DNA of 19,350 nt from SAR324 cluster bacterium (GTDB lineage Bacteria; SAR324; XYD2-FULL-50-16), in NCBI GenBank assembly GCA_002401295.1, contig NVSR01000121.1, positions 1 to 19,350 on the forward strand. The letters are read 5' to 3'. Below the pieces are notes generated by a model. It saw only the letters and a program-made list of their open reading frames with translations, ran no database searches and was not told the origin of the DNA. The first letter of the stretch is position 1. Every line of letters starts with the position of its first letter. Shown here piece by piece: positions 1-7,901 of the stretch. The position numbers and the translations under genes were made by a program.

Positions 1-2
1 CT

Positions 3-638
3 GAATATACAAAGTTTTGTGTCATTCGCAACCCCTATGAGAGAATGCTCTCCTGGTATTCAAGGTTTAGAAACGGGGTAATCAACGATGAAGCTGTCGT
101 GAAGGCAAACACTGAAACATCACCAACTAATCAGCTTTTCTGGAAGGTTTATACGAAGGGTTATAAACTATTAAATCAAGCCAATACACCTAAAAAAGCT
201 ATCCTATTTAAATATTGGGCACAGCTGTTTCGACTTTTCGGACAGTTCAGACCAGATGGTGAAATCGATTTTGGCCTGCGATCGGAAAGCGTAGGTGCCA
301 ACCTGATGTTGGCAGTCAACAATAATGCAGAAAATTTCAGCGAGTTTCTACAGCTCTCCAAGGATCACCACGAGGGGATTTTTTCTAAATTTTACGATAA
401 TCAACTTGACTACATTTCAGATGGCAATACTATCATAGCAGACAAAATTTTGAGATTTGAGTATTTAGCACGAGACTTTGCGGTCCTAGCTCAGGAAATT
501 GGTTTTGCAGGTACGCTTCCACACACCAACAAATCGAAATCTAGAGAAAGCTACCGCAATTATTACAATGATGCATCTAGGGAATTAGTAGGAATGAGGT
601 TTGAGAAAGATCTGGATTATTTTCAATACAACTTTTAA
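3..638 (+). CDS. Sulfotransferase family 2 protein, 5'-truncated by window edge
   Basis: The reading frame is open from base 3, so the start lies outside the window; the first ATG, at base 45, is internal. The frame opens with CVIRNPYERMLSWYSRF, which matches the 3'-phosphate-binding segment (RNPYxRxxSxY) of PAPS-dependent Sulfotransfer_2 enzymes. The C-terminal end is also typical of the family: an ILRFEYL segment (family: RFENL), then LPHTNKS, YRNYYNDASRELV and a final DLDYFQYNF. The N-terminal PAPS 5'-phosphosulfate loop is missing because of the cut. These enzymes move sulfate from PAPS to a hydroxyl or amine on sugars or small molecules; the substrate cannot be read here. It ends at TAA with no clear terminator. 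It may belong to the nearby biosynthetic genes or be unrelated, since the porin separates them. The family call is firm, the role is not. Confidence 0.85.
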   Translation, partial: EYTKFCVIRNPYERMLSWYSRFRNGVINDEAVVKANTETSPTNQLFWKVYTKGYKLLNQANTPKKAILFKYWAQLFRLFGQFRPDGEIDFGLRSESVGANLMLAVNNNAENFSEFLQLSKDHHEGIFSKFYDNQLDYISDGNTIIADKILRFEYLARDFAVLAQEIGFAGTLPHTNKSKSRESYRNYYNDASRELVGMRFEKDLDYFQYNF

Positions 639-1377
639 TAATAATTTTAGTAGCCACTTTCAATCATTACCCTTAGGATTTAATCCAAGAAAATTCTTAT
701 AAAAATCAGTTAATTTGCCATGGAGTCACAATAGCATTATGCTGCTCAAGCAAACTAACTATTTACGGTGCTTCTTAACTTGTGATTAGTTATTTTAGCT
801 GCTTTTATATTAGTAAGACACTATAAAAACTGAACAAAGATAAAATCTAGTTGACAGTTTTTTTTTAAAGAAATAAACATCACCGTAAGCCTAAGAGGTC
901 CTTACTATAATCAAAGGTCTGAACATGAATTCTCTGCAAAGCACCTTGAGTCAAAGCATTAAAGCTTGAATATAAATCATTCCAGGATAGAACTGATATA
1001 AAGTTTTCACTATATTGCAAGAGTCGATTTTTATTTAGCTGTTATCCTTTGCTCATTTCCACTAAAAAAAGTCAGGGGTAGCAAAATTCTATACGGTTTT
1101 TTATGCTCTTAAAGTTATTGTTTTCAAAATATCTCTAGCTTTAACTAGAATCGATGTGAAACATTTTCTGCAAAGGCCTCAAGGCAATAGTTACAATATT
1201 GATTTTTCTGAATGAATATCAATATTTTTGGTATTCCGGGAAAGCTCGCTTGCTGAACAATTCGCATCTGGGTGGTAACTCGGTACTTTCAAATTATAAG
1301 TTTTTTTTAAAATACTTAGCTTTAAGCCACTTAAACATAGAGGCTTTTATCCAGATACTATTCAGGAGCTTTTTGAG
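639..1377. other. Gene-free intergenic region, AT-rich
   Basis: No convincing coding sequence is present. A 65-codon frame at 1199-1396 has no family likeness, overlaps the porin start and is probably chance. Small dyads occur, such as GGATT-T-AATCC at 676-686 and an AGCAT-T-ATGCT dyad near 737. A TTGACA at 851-856 has only a poor -10 (TAAACA, 17-base spacer), and TTGATT at 1199-1204 has a weak TATTTT 18 bases later. Either might drive the porin, but neither is strong enough to annotate as a promoter. Confidence 0.5.
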
Positions 1378-2415
1378 ATGTACAAAAAATTCATAAAAGT
1401 AATTTTACCTGTAGGAGTAGCTATGAGCTTAGCCACTCCAGTCTTCGCCGAGGTACAGGTTTACGGAAGTGCTGCAACTTTTTTCGGTGTTGGATCATCT
1501 GGGGATGTACTCGACGAACAAAGCAAGTATTCAGCTGAAGAAGTACATTTTATGAGTGCTAATATTGGGCATATCAAAATGGATGCTTCCAAAGGTGGCC
1601 TTTCAGGCCATATGGCAATGAAAGTCAATGATAACCGCTCTGTTAAAAAAAATGATATCTTGGTGAAGTACAAAACGGGTGCTTTCCAAATGAGACTGGG
1701 AACCAATAATCCTTTAGAGGGTAATAATTTCACACGTGGTGCCATGGTCGCAGCTCCTGTAGTTTCCCGCTATGAGACGAACACCGCTCGTGTGAAGGGT
1801 GATGGCTTAGGTATACGATACCAAGTGACGTCCGATATCAATGCGGGATTTACCGTTTATAGCGAAAATAGAATTGCTCCTAACATGGGCAGAGCAGCCT
1901 ATAAAAATGGTACAGCGGTACAAGCGGGAGCCTTGGGTGCGTTTGGTGATTTAAAATTTCGTGTCAGTGTCGCCAGTGGAAAAAAGACATCCTTCAACGG
2001 GACTGACACTTTCGCATCTGCATCCAGTCACTTGGGCCTGCAATACGCTATGGGCAGTATGCTTTTCTCAGCTGATATAGCTATGGCCTCCCAGGAGATG
2101 CCTGCAAATGCTTTTGGTGAGGACGTCAAGGCTGAAGCCAATGACCTTTCAGCTCAATTTTTGATGCGGAAATTAGGCCCGGGTAACTTCGTGCTCACCC
2201 TAGCTCAGGTAACGAATAAAAGGACAAGAACGGATACCAAAATCGAAACCTATAACAATCTGGTCTACACTTATCCTTTAGAAAAGGGCGTTGATTTACA
2301 CTTGGCTTATACCAGCAATACGCGGACCTATAAAAATAAGGATGAGATCTCCACGAATGCCATTGGTTCTTCAGTAGCTCATTTCACTGGTATTGGCCTG
2401 AGAATTGTTTTCTAG
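1378..2415 (+). CDS. Gram-negative outer-membrane porin
   Basis: This is a 345-residue protein with a clear Sec signal peptide (MYKKFIKVILPVGVAMSLA..., probable cleavage after TPVFA, before EVQVYG). The mature N-terminus EVQVYGSA resembles the first strand of general trimeric porins (Porin_4 type). The body is rich in alternating, glycine- and aromatic-bearing beta-strand segments, and it ends in GIGLRIVF. A C-terminal Phe is the usual signal for insertion by the BAM machinery. It probably forms a 16-strand-type diffusion channel for small hydrophilic solutes. The start is supported by AGGAG at 1364-1368, nine bases before the ATG. It ends with two consecutive TAG codons. The reductase follows after nearly 200 bases on the same strand with no strong terminator between. 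A direct tie to the biosynthetic genes is not shown. Confidence 0.85.
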   Translation: MYKKFIKVILPVGVAMSLATPVFAEVQVYGSAATFFGVGSSGDVLDEQSKYSAEEVHFMSANIGHIKMDASKGGLSGHMAMKVNDNRSVKKNDILVKYKTGAFQMRLGTNNPLEGNNFTRGAMVAAPVVSRYETNTARVKGDGLGIRYQVTSDINAGFTVYSENRIAPNMGRAAYKNGTAVQAGALGAFGDLKFRVSVASGKKTSFNGTDTFASASSHLGLQYAMGSMLFSADIAMASQEMPANAFGEDVKAEANDLSAQFLMRKLGPGNFVLTLAQVTNKRTRTDTKIETYNNLVYTYPLEKGVDLHLAYTSNTRTYKNKDEISTNAIGSSVAHFTGIGLRIVF

Positions 2416-2611
2416 TAGCTCCTACTCAGAAGCTTACCCACTATTTGAAGGCTGCTCTCATACCTTGGCGAGATGAGTGCAGTCTCCCCTTAAGAAAACC
2501 CCACCTGTTATCCTAAGTTCACTGAGGAATATTTGCATTACCTGCGACTCACGTGAGGGACCTCCTCCTGATTTTATTCAGATTTTTTTATACATTAGAA
2601 TGGTAATCATT

Positions 2612-3814
2612 ATGTCCAATTTGATTAGTGAGGAACTTGATTTAGAAGCTGAAGCCGTTCTTGATCCATCCATACAATTTGAAAGAGATGCAGCAAATAC
2701 AAGACCTCCCAAAGCAATTTTTCTAACGGGTGCAACGGGTCTTTTAGGGGCTTACTTACTGCAAAGCCTGCTCCAGCAAACAAACGCTGACATCTATTGT
2801 CTAATCCGCTCCGATTCTCCTGATAGCGGGAAACAACGCCTGCAACGACATCTTAAATCCTACTCAATTTGGACCGATAGCTTCAATTCCAGAATTTTTC
2901 CGATCATTGGAGACTTAGCAAAGCCTCTTTTCGGGCTTTCCACTCAAGAGTTTGATCAACTATCCCAAACAATAGATCTCATTTATCACAATGGTGCACA
3001 AATCAGCTTTATCCGTCCTTATAAGGCATTAAAAGCGACTAATGTGCTAGGTACCCATGAAATCATCAGATTGGCGGGGCTTAATAAAACCAAACCGGTT
3101 CATTTCATCTCTACACTAGCCGTATTTTTTAATCAGTCTTCTACCACTGCCAATGCCTTAATTTCCGAGACAGAGATTCCCAAATATGATGCAGGCCTAA
3201 AAGGCGGGTATAAACAAAGCAAGTGGGTAGCGGAAGAATTGATTCGCCTAGCTCAAGAACGAGGTTTACCCGCATGTATTTATCGACCTGTACGGATCTC
3301 CGGGCATAGCCAGACCGGTATCACTCAAAACTTTGATGATTTCTTTTTTCGCTTATTGAAGGGCTGCATCCATTTGAAACAGTTTCCGAGACTGGATATT
3401 GCGATAACACTGCTTCCCGTTGATTATGTATGTGAAGCTGTAATTCAGTTATCACTACGAAAAGCACCATTCGGGCGGGCTTTTAATCTTTTAAATCCTA
3501 CACCAATGCCCTGGAAAAGTTTCATCAAGATATTTATGTCTTGGGGGTATGAACTGCAGGAGGTCAATCTTGATGACTGGATGTGCTCACTACAGGAGTA
3601 TTCACGTAAGTATCCACAAGATCAATTTTTAAAGCTTTTGTACTTTTTTATGCGGAAGCCAAGTAATCTGCTGGCTAAAAAGCCTAAAGTGGAGACGACT
3701 CAAACCTTGCAGGAGCTGGAAGCACTTGGCGTATTTTGCCCTGAAATCAATGAAAAATTACTTTCATCCTACATTTCATATTTTCAAGCGATCGATTATT
3801 TCCCTCACCCCTAG
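2612..3814 (+). CDS. Stand-alone thioester reductase (SDR-type, NRPS/PKS reductive-release family)
   Basis: A 400-residue extended SDR. It begins with the family's usual leader, DLEAEAVLDPSIQF, then the nucleotide-binding loop TGATGLLG (residues 39-46), YCLIR, YHNGAQISFIRPYKALKATNVLGT in two blocks (residues 125-147), STLAVFF (catalytic Ser/Thr near 167-168) and the YxxxK pair Y200/K204 in GGYKQSK. This family reduces acyl thioesters on carrier proteins to aldehydes or alcohols with NAD(P)H. It is usually the last domain of an NRPS or PKS; here it is a separate protein without a carrier domain, so it would act in trans. The ATG at 2612 was chosen because family likeness starts there. In-frame starts at 2600 (ATG) and 2477 (GTG) exist and no start has a strong ribosome site. 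Its TAG stop overlaps that of the convergent neighbour. A link to the PKS operon is plausible but inferred. Confidence 0.85.
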   Translation: MSNLISEELDLEAEAVLDPSIQFERDAANTRPPKAIFLTGATGLLGAYLLQSLLQQTNADIYCLIRSDSPDSGKQRLQRHLKSYSIWTDSFNSRIFPIIGDLAKPLFGLSTQEFDQLSQTIDLIYHNGAQISFIRPYKALKATNVLGTHEIIRLAGLNKTKPVHFISTLAVFFNQSSTTANALISETEIPKYDAGLKGGYKQSKWVAEELIRLAQERGLPACIYRPVRISGHSQTGITQNFDDFFFRLLKGCIHLKQFPRLDIAITLLPVDYVCEAVIQLSLRKAPFGRAFNLLNPTPMPWKSFIKIFMSWGYELQEVNLDDWMCSLQEYSRKYPQDQFLKLLYFFMRKPSNLLAKKPKVETTQTLQELEALGVFCPEINEKLLSSYISYFQAIDYFPHP

Positions 3815-5682
3815 GAACGCAACCGCCCCTGCTTTAATTCTTCTAATGCTTGAAATCTTGGCTCCACTTTAGAGAGGATTGAATCAATTTCTCGTTTATT
3901 CTTTCGCCATTTATCTGCCATAGGGTTTGATAATGTCAGGTGAGAGACAGGCAAAGCTTGTGAGACAACCTGTTTTATCTTTTCATCCCATTGCAATCCC
4001 GCAAATTGACTGATGCCGGCAATAACTTGCTTTGGATCTTGAACAAGATCTAAATAGCTAATCACATGCCAAGACTGATCTGTCATGGATCTCAGATCCT
4101 CCATGACGATTGCATTCGTCTTTTCCCATTGATAAGCACAGATTTCCGCTATTGAGCTATCCTGCAAGGTAGCCCAACCCGGAGGTAGGAGGAAACTCCA
4201 CCCGGTATGTGTCCAACCGGGGAGCGGATCATAGGCGAGAAAACGACGAGAACGCCAACCTTCAATCAAACTGCTTATATTCTCCTTCGGATCTCGGTAT
4301 AGGAAAAGAAATAATGCATCAGGGAACAGAGCTTTAAGGAAGGGGATCCGCAAAGCATTTTTTGGTGTTTTTTCTAAAAAGCGAATTGGCCTCACAAATT
4401 CCTCAACAGGGAGGTCACTATAAGCTTGCCCTTCTCTATTTTTTAATTGTCCGGTGAATCTCCCAATCAACCGCGAAGCTATGTGAGGCTGAAGATCCTC
4501 CGCCGTCAAACGATTGGACTTGAATTCATGGCTTGCAGGATGAAGCTCAGGAATGCCCTCAATCGTTTCATGGCTTTCCACACCAATTGTCCACAAATCG
4601 GAAAACTTCGACAGGGTTTCAAAGAGCAGAGAGCTACCGGCCCTAGGTGTGGAGATAATAAAGATGGGCTTTTGGAATTTTGGTGATGGTCTATGCCCTT
4701 TCAATGGCTCCAAATTGGGCAGAGGTACACGTTTTTCATTGTTTTTTGCTAATAACCGCTTGATAAACCTCATGGGGGTGGGACGAGCTGAGGTTAACAA
4801 CATTGAATTGATGAGTTCAATTACATTCATCTTGTCCCAGTTGGCACGGAGTAAGTACTTCCTCCCCTTGAGCGCCACCTGTTCCTTGAAATATAAGAGA
4901 AGATCCTGATAGGATAATTCTCCTGCACTATGATGCCCAAAGCGAGAAAACACCTCACCCCACCGCGTCCTAAAATAATTAATATGATGAGTAAGTTCTG
5001 CATAGGTTTTTGGGGGAACCGCCGCATTCTCTAATTGTTGATAGATTTCTGCAGTCAATTGGTGGATTTCTGCAGGGGAAAACACCTCAAAACTGTAATC
5101 TTCAGTGAGAACATGACCCAAGCCTTGCTGATAAGGAATATGTTTAATTTTATTTTGAGACGGCTGCGGTGGGTTCTTCATTTCAATAATTAGATGCACG
5201 CATTCACTCTCACTTTGGTTATGCATCCAATGAGGGATGGCAGGATCCAGCGACCACGCTTCACCAGCATTGATTACTCGGCTTTTCCCATCATAAAAAA
5301 GCTCCAACCCCTCATGAGTTACAATGGGTATATAGATGGCATGGCGACGATACCAATGATAGCAGTGATAAACCTGAGCAGGTATTTGAGTTTTACCTGG
5401 TATCTTCACTAACCGACAGCGGGAGACGGGTAAGTCAAAAGCCTGCAGAACTTGCTTAATATAAGGAAAACGATCTAAAAAAACTGTCGCTTCTATAGGT
5501 CCTGAGATTGCGTAGTCATGATTAATAGTCCCCCCCACGGATGTGAGGACTATCGTTTGATTTCCCGCAGCTTCCACTGCATGAGAATGCCAATCCGTAG
5601 CATCTATTTTTGCGACTTCTTCCCTTAAAATGGTAGTATCAAAAGAAAAAGGAATCTTGTGAATATTAGTTGGCGGGATCAT
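3811..5682 (-). CDS. Aspartyl/asparaginyl beta-hydroxylase-like domain fused to PAPS sulfotransferase
   Basis: A 623-residue cytosolic protein with two domains. Residues about 10-170 resemble the Asp/Asn beta-hydroxylase family (PYIKQVL, RLVKIPG, IYIPI, GEAWSLD, PHWMHNQ). Residues about 336-610 are a sulfotransferase with the PAPS 5'-phosphosulfate loop STPRAGSSLL (344-353), EKTPKN (437-442) and the 3'-phosphate segment LYRDPKENISSL (461-472). The sulfotransferase looks intact. The hydroxylase half does not: where the family has IPxHxD, this has IPAQVY (Gln103, Tyr105), and the Arg that binds 2-oxoglutarate appears as Cys161; His151 remains. The first domain may thus be a binding module or a changed enzyme rather than an active oxygenase. 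The start ATG has only a weak ribosome site. The gene lies 55 bases after the regulator on the same strand, so co-transcription is likely. The substrate is unknown. Confidence 0.8.
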   Translation of the reverse strand: MIPPTNIHKIPFSFDTTILREEVAKIDATDWHSHAVEAAGNQTIVLTSVGGTINHDYAISGPIEATVFLDRFPYIKQVLQAFDLPVSRCRLVKIPGKTQIPAQVYHCYHWYRRHAIYIPIVTHEGLELFYDGKSRVINAGEAWSLDPAIPHWMHNQSESECVHLIIEMKNPPQPSQNKIKHIPYQQGLGHVLTEDYSFEVFSPAEIHQLTAEIYQQLENAAVPPKTYAELTHHINYFRTRWGEVFSRFGHHSAGELSYQDLLLYFKEQVALKGRKYLLRANWDKMNVIELINSMLLTSARPTPMRFIKRLLAKNNEKRVPLPNLEPLKGHRPSPKFQKPIFIISTPRAGSSLLFETLSKFSDLWTIGVESHETIEGIPELHPASHEFKSNRLTAEDLQPHIASRLIGRFTGQLKNREGQAYSDLPVEEFVRPIRFLEKTPKNALRIPFLKALFPDALFLFLYRDPKENISSLIEGWRSRRFLAYDPLPGWTHTGWSFLLPPGWATLQDSSIAEICAYQWEKTNAIVMEDLRSMTDQSWHVISYLDLVQDPKQVIAGISQFAGLQWDEKIKQVVSQALPVSHLTLSNPMADKWRKNKREIDSILSKVEPRFQALEELKQGRLRS

Positions 5683-5737
5683 CGGAAGCTACATCTCTAT
5701 TTTGGTTTTGGAGAACTAGGAAAAATTAAATTTAGGG

Positions 5738-6331
5738 TCAATCTTCTTTGGGCTCATATTCAATGACATTAAAGTTCTCATCTCCATTTTCACCTAAAGA
5801 AGGCAAAACGGAAAATACCACTGAGATGGCGGTTGAATCCTTACTTGGGTTATTTTTATGCTCTTCTAAAAAACCCATAAAAAGCGTCTCTACCTGTCGC
5901 TTGAACTCAACAACTTTATCTTTAGGAGCATTTACCGTATAGCTACCGTTGAGGAATGGATGTTGGTAATGATCCTCTTTTAAGACCTTAACCCCTTCCC
6001 GCAAGCGCTCATTGATCCAGGCTACAGAGTAACTAACCTCAAAATCCACATCAATTTCATTTTCTTGGGATTTATGCTTCAAAATATTCTCTTCTACCAC
6101 TGCATAGAGCTTCTCCATCATCCCCTTAGCTCCTTTTCGCCTTCCCATCAGCTTAATCAAATGTATATCTTTCAATTTATTGATATGGTTTTGCAAGGTA
6201 GCATTGGACATGGAGAGGGCTCGTCCCAATTCTTTGAGAGATCGTGGTTTTCCATCTTTCAGCAACCACAAAATTTTTTCTTTTATTGGATTATTTAAAA
6301 CCTTTCTCATTTTTTTTTGAGGTTCCATCAT
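5738..6331 (-). CDS. ArsR-like winged helix-turn-helix transcriptional regulator
   Basis: A 197-residue protein. Residues about 10-80 form a winged helix: NNPIKEKILWLL (first helix), SLKELGRALSMSNATLQNHINKL read as the helix-turn-helix (residues 31-53, recognition helix near SNATLQNHI), then a basic wing with GRRKGAKG before EKLYAVV. This matches the ArsR/HTH_20 type of DNA-binding domain. The C-terminal 110 residues are not recognised; they have no Cys-rich metal site, so a small-molecule or dimerisation role is more likely than metal sensing. It starts with two ATG codons (6329-6331 and 6326-6328); a GGAG lies somewhat far upstream (about 14 bases). It precedes the hydroxylase-sulfotransferase gene and faces a 1-kb gene-free region with palindromes that could hold its operators. 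It probably controls itself and its downstream neighbour, and perhaps genes across the gap. Confidence 0.8.
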   Translation of the reverse strand: MMEPQKKMRKVLNNPIKEKILWLLKDGKPRSLKELGRALSMSNATLQNHINKLKDIHLIKLMGRRKGAKGMMEKLYAVVEENILKHKSQENEIDVDFEVSYSVAWINERLREGVKVLKEDHYQHPFLNGSYTVNAPKDKVVEFKRQVETLFMGFLEEHKNNPSKDSTAISVVFSVLPSLGENGDENFNVIEYEPKED

Positions 6332-6360
6332 CGGATAAGGGTTCTCTCCATCTCATTCAT

Positions 6361-6374
6361 ATAATTACAATTAT
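6361..6374. repeat. Short inverted repeat in the regulator leader
   Basis: ATAATT-AC-AATTAT, six-base arms around a two-base centre, lies about 30 bases upstream of the regulator start and inside its predicted leader. It could be an operator for autoregulation, but short AT-only dyads are common by chance in DNA of this composition. Confidence 0.3.
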
Positions 6375-6485
6375 GTGGGGAGGTAGACTAGACGTCCTCA
6401 TTCCCAAAGCCCCTATCTCTCTAAAGCTTTTCAAGCTATACCGGACATTATTCATATCCGCACAAACAACATCTAACTTACGGTT

Positions 6486-6514
6486 ATTATTGAATTGTAA
6501 ACACTCTTTGTCAA
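6486..6514 (-). promoter_or_regulatory. Sigma70-type promoter for the regulator gene
   Basis: Read on the minus strand, a perfect -35 TTGACA (6514-6509) is followed after exactly 17 bases by AATAAT (6491-6486), five of six matches to the -10 consensus. Transcription would begin near 6479, leaving a leader of about 150 bases before the regulator's ATG at 6331. This is the best promoter match I found in the window by eye. Confidence 0.6.
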
Positions 6515-6758
6515 GTTTTTTCTAACAGAGCATGAGGCCTGTATTTTATAATTTTATCAATTAAAACAATTTAGTATGGTTAATTTTCATTATAATATTC
6601 AGACATGTACTTCACATTACCAAAGATAACAACGGGAGCTTGCTTAAAACAAAATCATGATGAAAAACAAGCCCTCTATTCTGTAAATACTTAAATTTAT
6701 GAGTATTATTTAATTTAAAGCGACTACTCTTTCCCTCAATATAAATTATATGTGCAAT

Positions 6759-6789
6759 ATATGCCTCTAATGGATAATTAGAGGCATAT
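6759..6789. repeat. Perfect 13-bp inverted repeat (operator-like hairpin)
   Basis: ATATGCCTCTAAT at 6759-6771 is repeated exactly as its reverse complement at 6777-6789, with the five-base centre GGATA. No strong U-run follows on either strand, so a terminator is unlikely. It lies just upstream of a TATAAT at 6814-6819, a place that would suit an operator or activator site. The neighbouring winged-helix regulator is the obvious candidate to bind it, which is inference. Confidence 0.7.
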
Positions 6790-6790
6790 G

Positions 6791-6819
6791 TGGGAAATAT
6801 TTTGTATATTTTGTATAAT
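6791..6819 (+). promoter_or_regulatory. Possible plus-strand promoter next to the inverted repeat
   Basis: A consensus -10 TATAAT (6814-6819) is present, but the sequence 17 bases upstream (TGGGAA, 6791-6796) matches only half of a -35. The site sits directly after the 13-bp inverted repeat. If used, it would need help from an activator and would produce a long leader before the DUF697 gene or a small RNA. Confidence 0.25.
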
Positions 6820-6875
6820 TAGTTAATTATCATTTCTTTTAGGTGCCCTGCCTCTAAGGGGATGGCCTTATGAAC

Positions 6876-6906
6876 AGTTATTATTCAATTGAAACAATAA
6901 CTTTTT
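6876..6906 (+). terminator. AT-rich dyad followed by T-run, weak terminator candidate
   Basis: Seven-base arms AGTTATT (6876-6882) and AATAACT (6896-6902) enclose the palindrome TTCAATTGAA; a run of T follows to 6906. The shape resembles a factor-independent terminator, but the stem has almost no G or C, so it would be weak. With the TATAAT at 6814 it would bound a transcript of about 80 bases, a speculative small RNA. Confidence 0.2.
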
Positions 6907-7391
6907 AGTTGCCTTCATTAAAAGCAGAATGTATACAATACATGTCAGATAGGTATTTTTTATAGTGTTATTTATGTTGTAATAGTGGTTTTATGTTTTT
7001 TGGAAGCAATATAAATTACAACTTTTAAGAGTGCCCTACCTATGATTTGTAAACAATAAAGTAGCATTATGGTTGTCTTTCTAATCTACCAGTCAGAAGT
7101 ATAGAAAAAAAATTCTATATGGACGAGAACAGTAATCATTTATGACGGCTTCTAGTAGGCTGAAAAAAAATGATAAACATTAGTCAATTTTCATTCCCAC
7201 ATGAGCTCGTGAACAGGAGTTTTTTCTTTAAACTTTCTTAAGCACATGCAGTTATATTATTGATTGACGTTGGGATAACCCTTTTAGTCCTGAAGCATGC
7301 TCAGCATTAAAAAGGCTGGAGATTATGATGTCTATAAAACTGAAGAAAACGTAACAGCATACTAAAACATAAAATTAAGGGAGAAAAAACA

Positions 7392-7889
7392 ATGGAAGAG
7401 ACAGCAGTCGCAGTTTCAGAGGAAACACGCAAAGAGAACGTAGACAAGTTGATCCGATACAACGCCTATGGTTCCATGGGAATTGGACTGATTCCAGTAC
7501 CCATTCTGGATATGGCAGCCTTATCCACACAGCAGCTGGTGATGATTAAGAAGATCTCCGATGAATATGAGATCCCTTTCAGAAAGGACTTGGTTAAATC
7601 ATTGGTAGGTACCTTGATGGCCAGTGTGCTTCCGACTTCTCTGGCCGGTGGAATTAGTAGTCTAATCAAATTTATTCCCATCATAGGTCAAACTATTGGT
7701 GCCTTGACCATGCCGATCATCGCAGGCAGCTCCACTTACGCACTGGGCAAGGTCTTTAACCAACATTTTTCAGCGGGTGGAACCTTTCTTGATTTTGATC
7801 CGGAAACAGTAAAAGCTTACTTCCAAGAGAAATTCAAAGAGGGAGAAGGGGTCGTCTCTAAAATGGGCAAGGAAGAAAAGAAAAAATAA
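7392..7889 (+). CDS. DUF697 family membrane-associated protein
   Basis: A 165-residue protein whose pattern fits DUF697: NAYGSMGIGLIPVPILDMAALS (residues 25-46, in part), a QLVMIKKISDEYEIPF segment, then a hydrophobic glycine-rich block with FIPIIGQTIGALTMP and STYALGKVFNQHF, and FDPETVKAYFQ near the end. Members are small proteins with two or three hydrophobic segments, thought to sit in or at the inner membrane; their biochemical role is not established. The tail is highly charged (KMGKEEKKK). The start is supported by GGGAG eight bases before the ATG. It stands alone on the plus strand, convergent to the PKS operon and separated from it by a hairpin terminator. Nothing in the context links it to polyketide synthesis. 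Confidence 0.8.
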   Translation: MEETAVAVSEETRKENVDKLIRYNAYGSMGIGLIPVPILDMAALSTQQLVMIKKISDEYEIPFRKDLVKSLVGTLMASVLPTSLAGGISSLIKFIPIIGQTIGALTMPIIAGSSTYALGKVFNQHFSAGGTFLDFDPETVKAYFQEKFKEGEGVVSKMGKEEKKK

Positions 7890-7901
7890 ATCCCCTATCT
7901 C

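Larger units (their letters stand above)
6332..7391. other. About 1 kb AT-rich gene-free region between divergent genes
   Basis: This stretch separates the minus-strand regulator from the plus-strand DUF697 gene. I see no open frame with family likeness. It holds the regulator's promoter (6486-6514), a perfect 13-bp inverted repeat (6759-6789), a TATAAT at 6814-6819, a composite dyad with a T-run (6876-6906) and a dyad TATAGAA-N6-TTCTATA at 7100-7119. Two short look-alike segments, GTGCCCTGCCTCTA near 6844 and GTGCCCTACCTATG near 7031, may be a degenerate repeat. The ribosome site of the DUF697 gene (GGGAG, near 7379) lies at its right end. Its length and dyads suggest regulation or an unrecognised small RNA, but nothing decides this. 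Confidence 0.5.

Noticed and set aside
851..879. TTGACA as a promoter for the porin
   Set aside because: The -10 at the right spacing is poor and it lies over 500 bases from the gene.
1199..1396. A 65-codon plus-strand frame before the porin
   Set aside because: No family likeness, no ribosome site, and it overlaps the porin start, whose own ribosome site and signal peptide are clear.
2548..2557. Palindrome CTCACGTGAG upstream of the reductase
   Set aside because: A lone 10-base palindrome without a paired site or promoter; too weak to call an operator.
2477..2611. Extended N-terminus of the reductase from a GTG
   Set aside because: The extra 45 residues show no family likeness and the typical family leader begins just after the ATG at 2612.
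7130..7175. Hairpin near 7146 with an A-run as a terminator
   Set aside because: The stem needs two wobble pairs, the run is of A on the plus strand, and no gene ends there.
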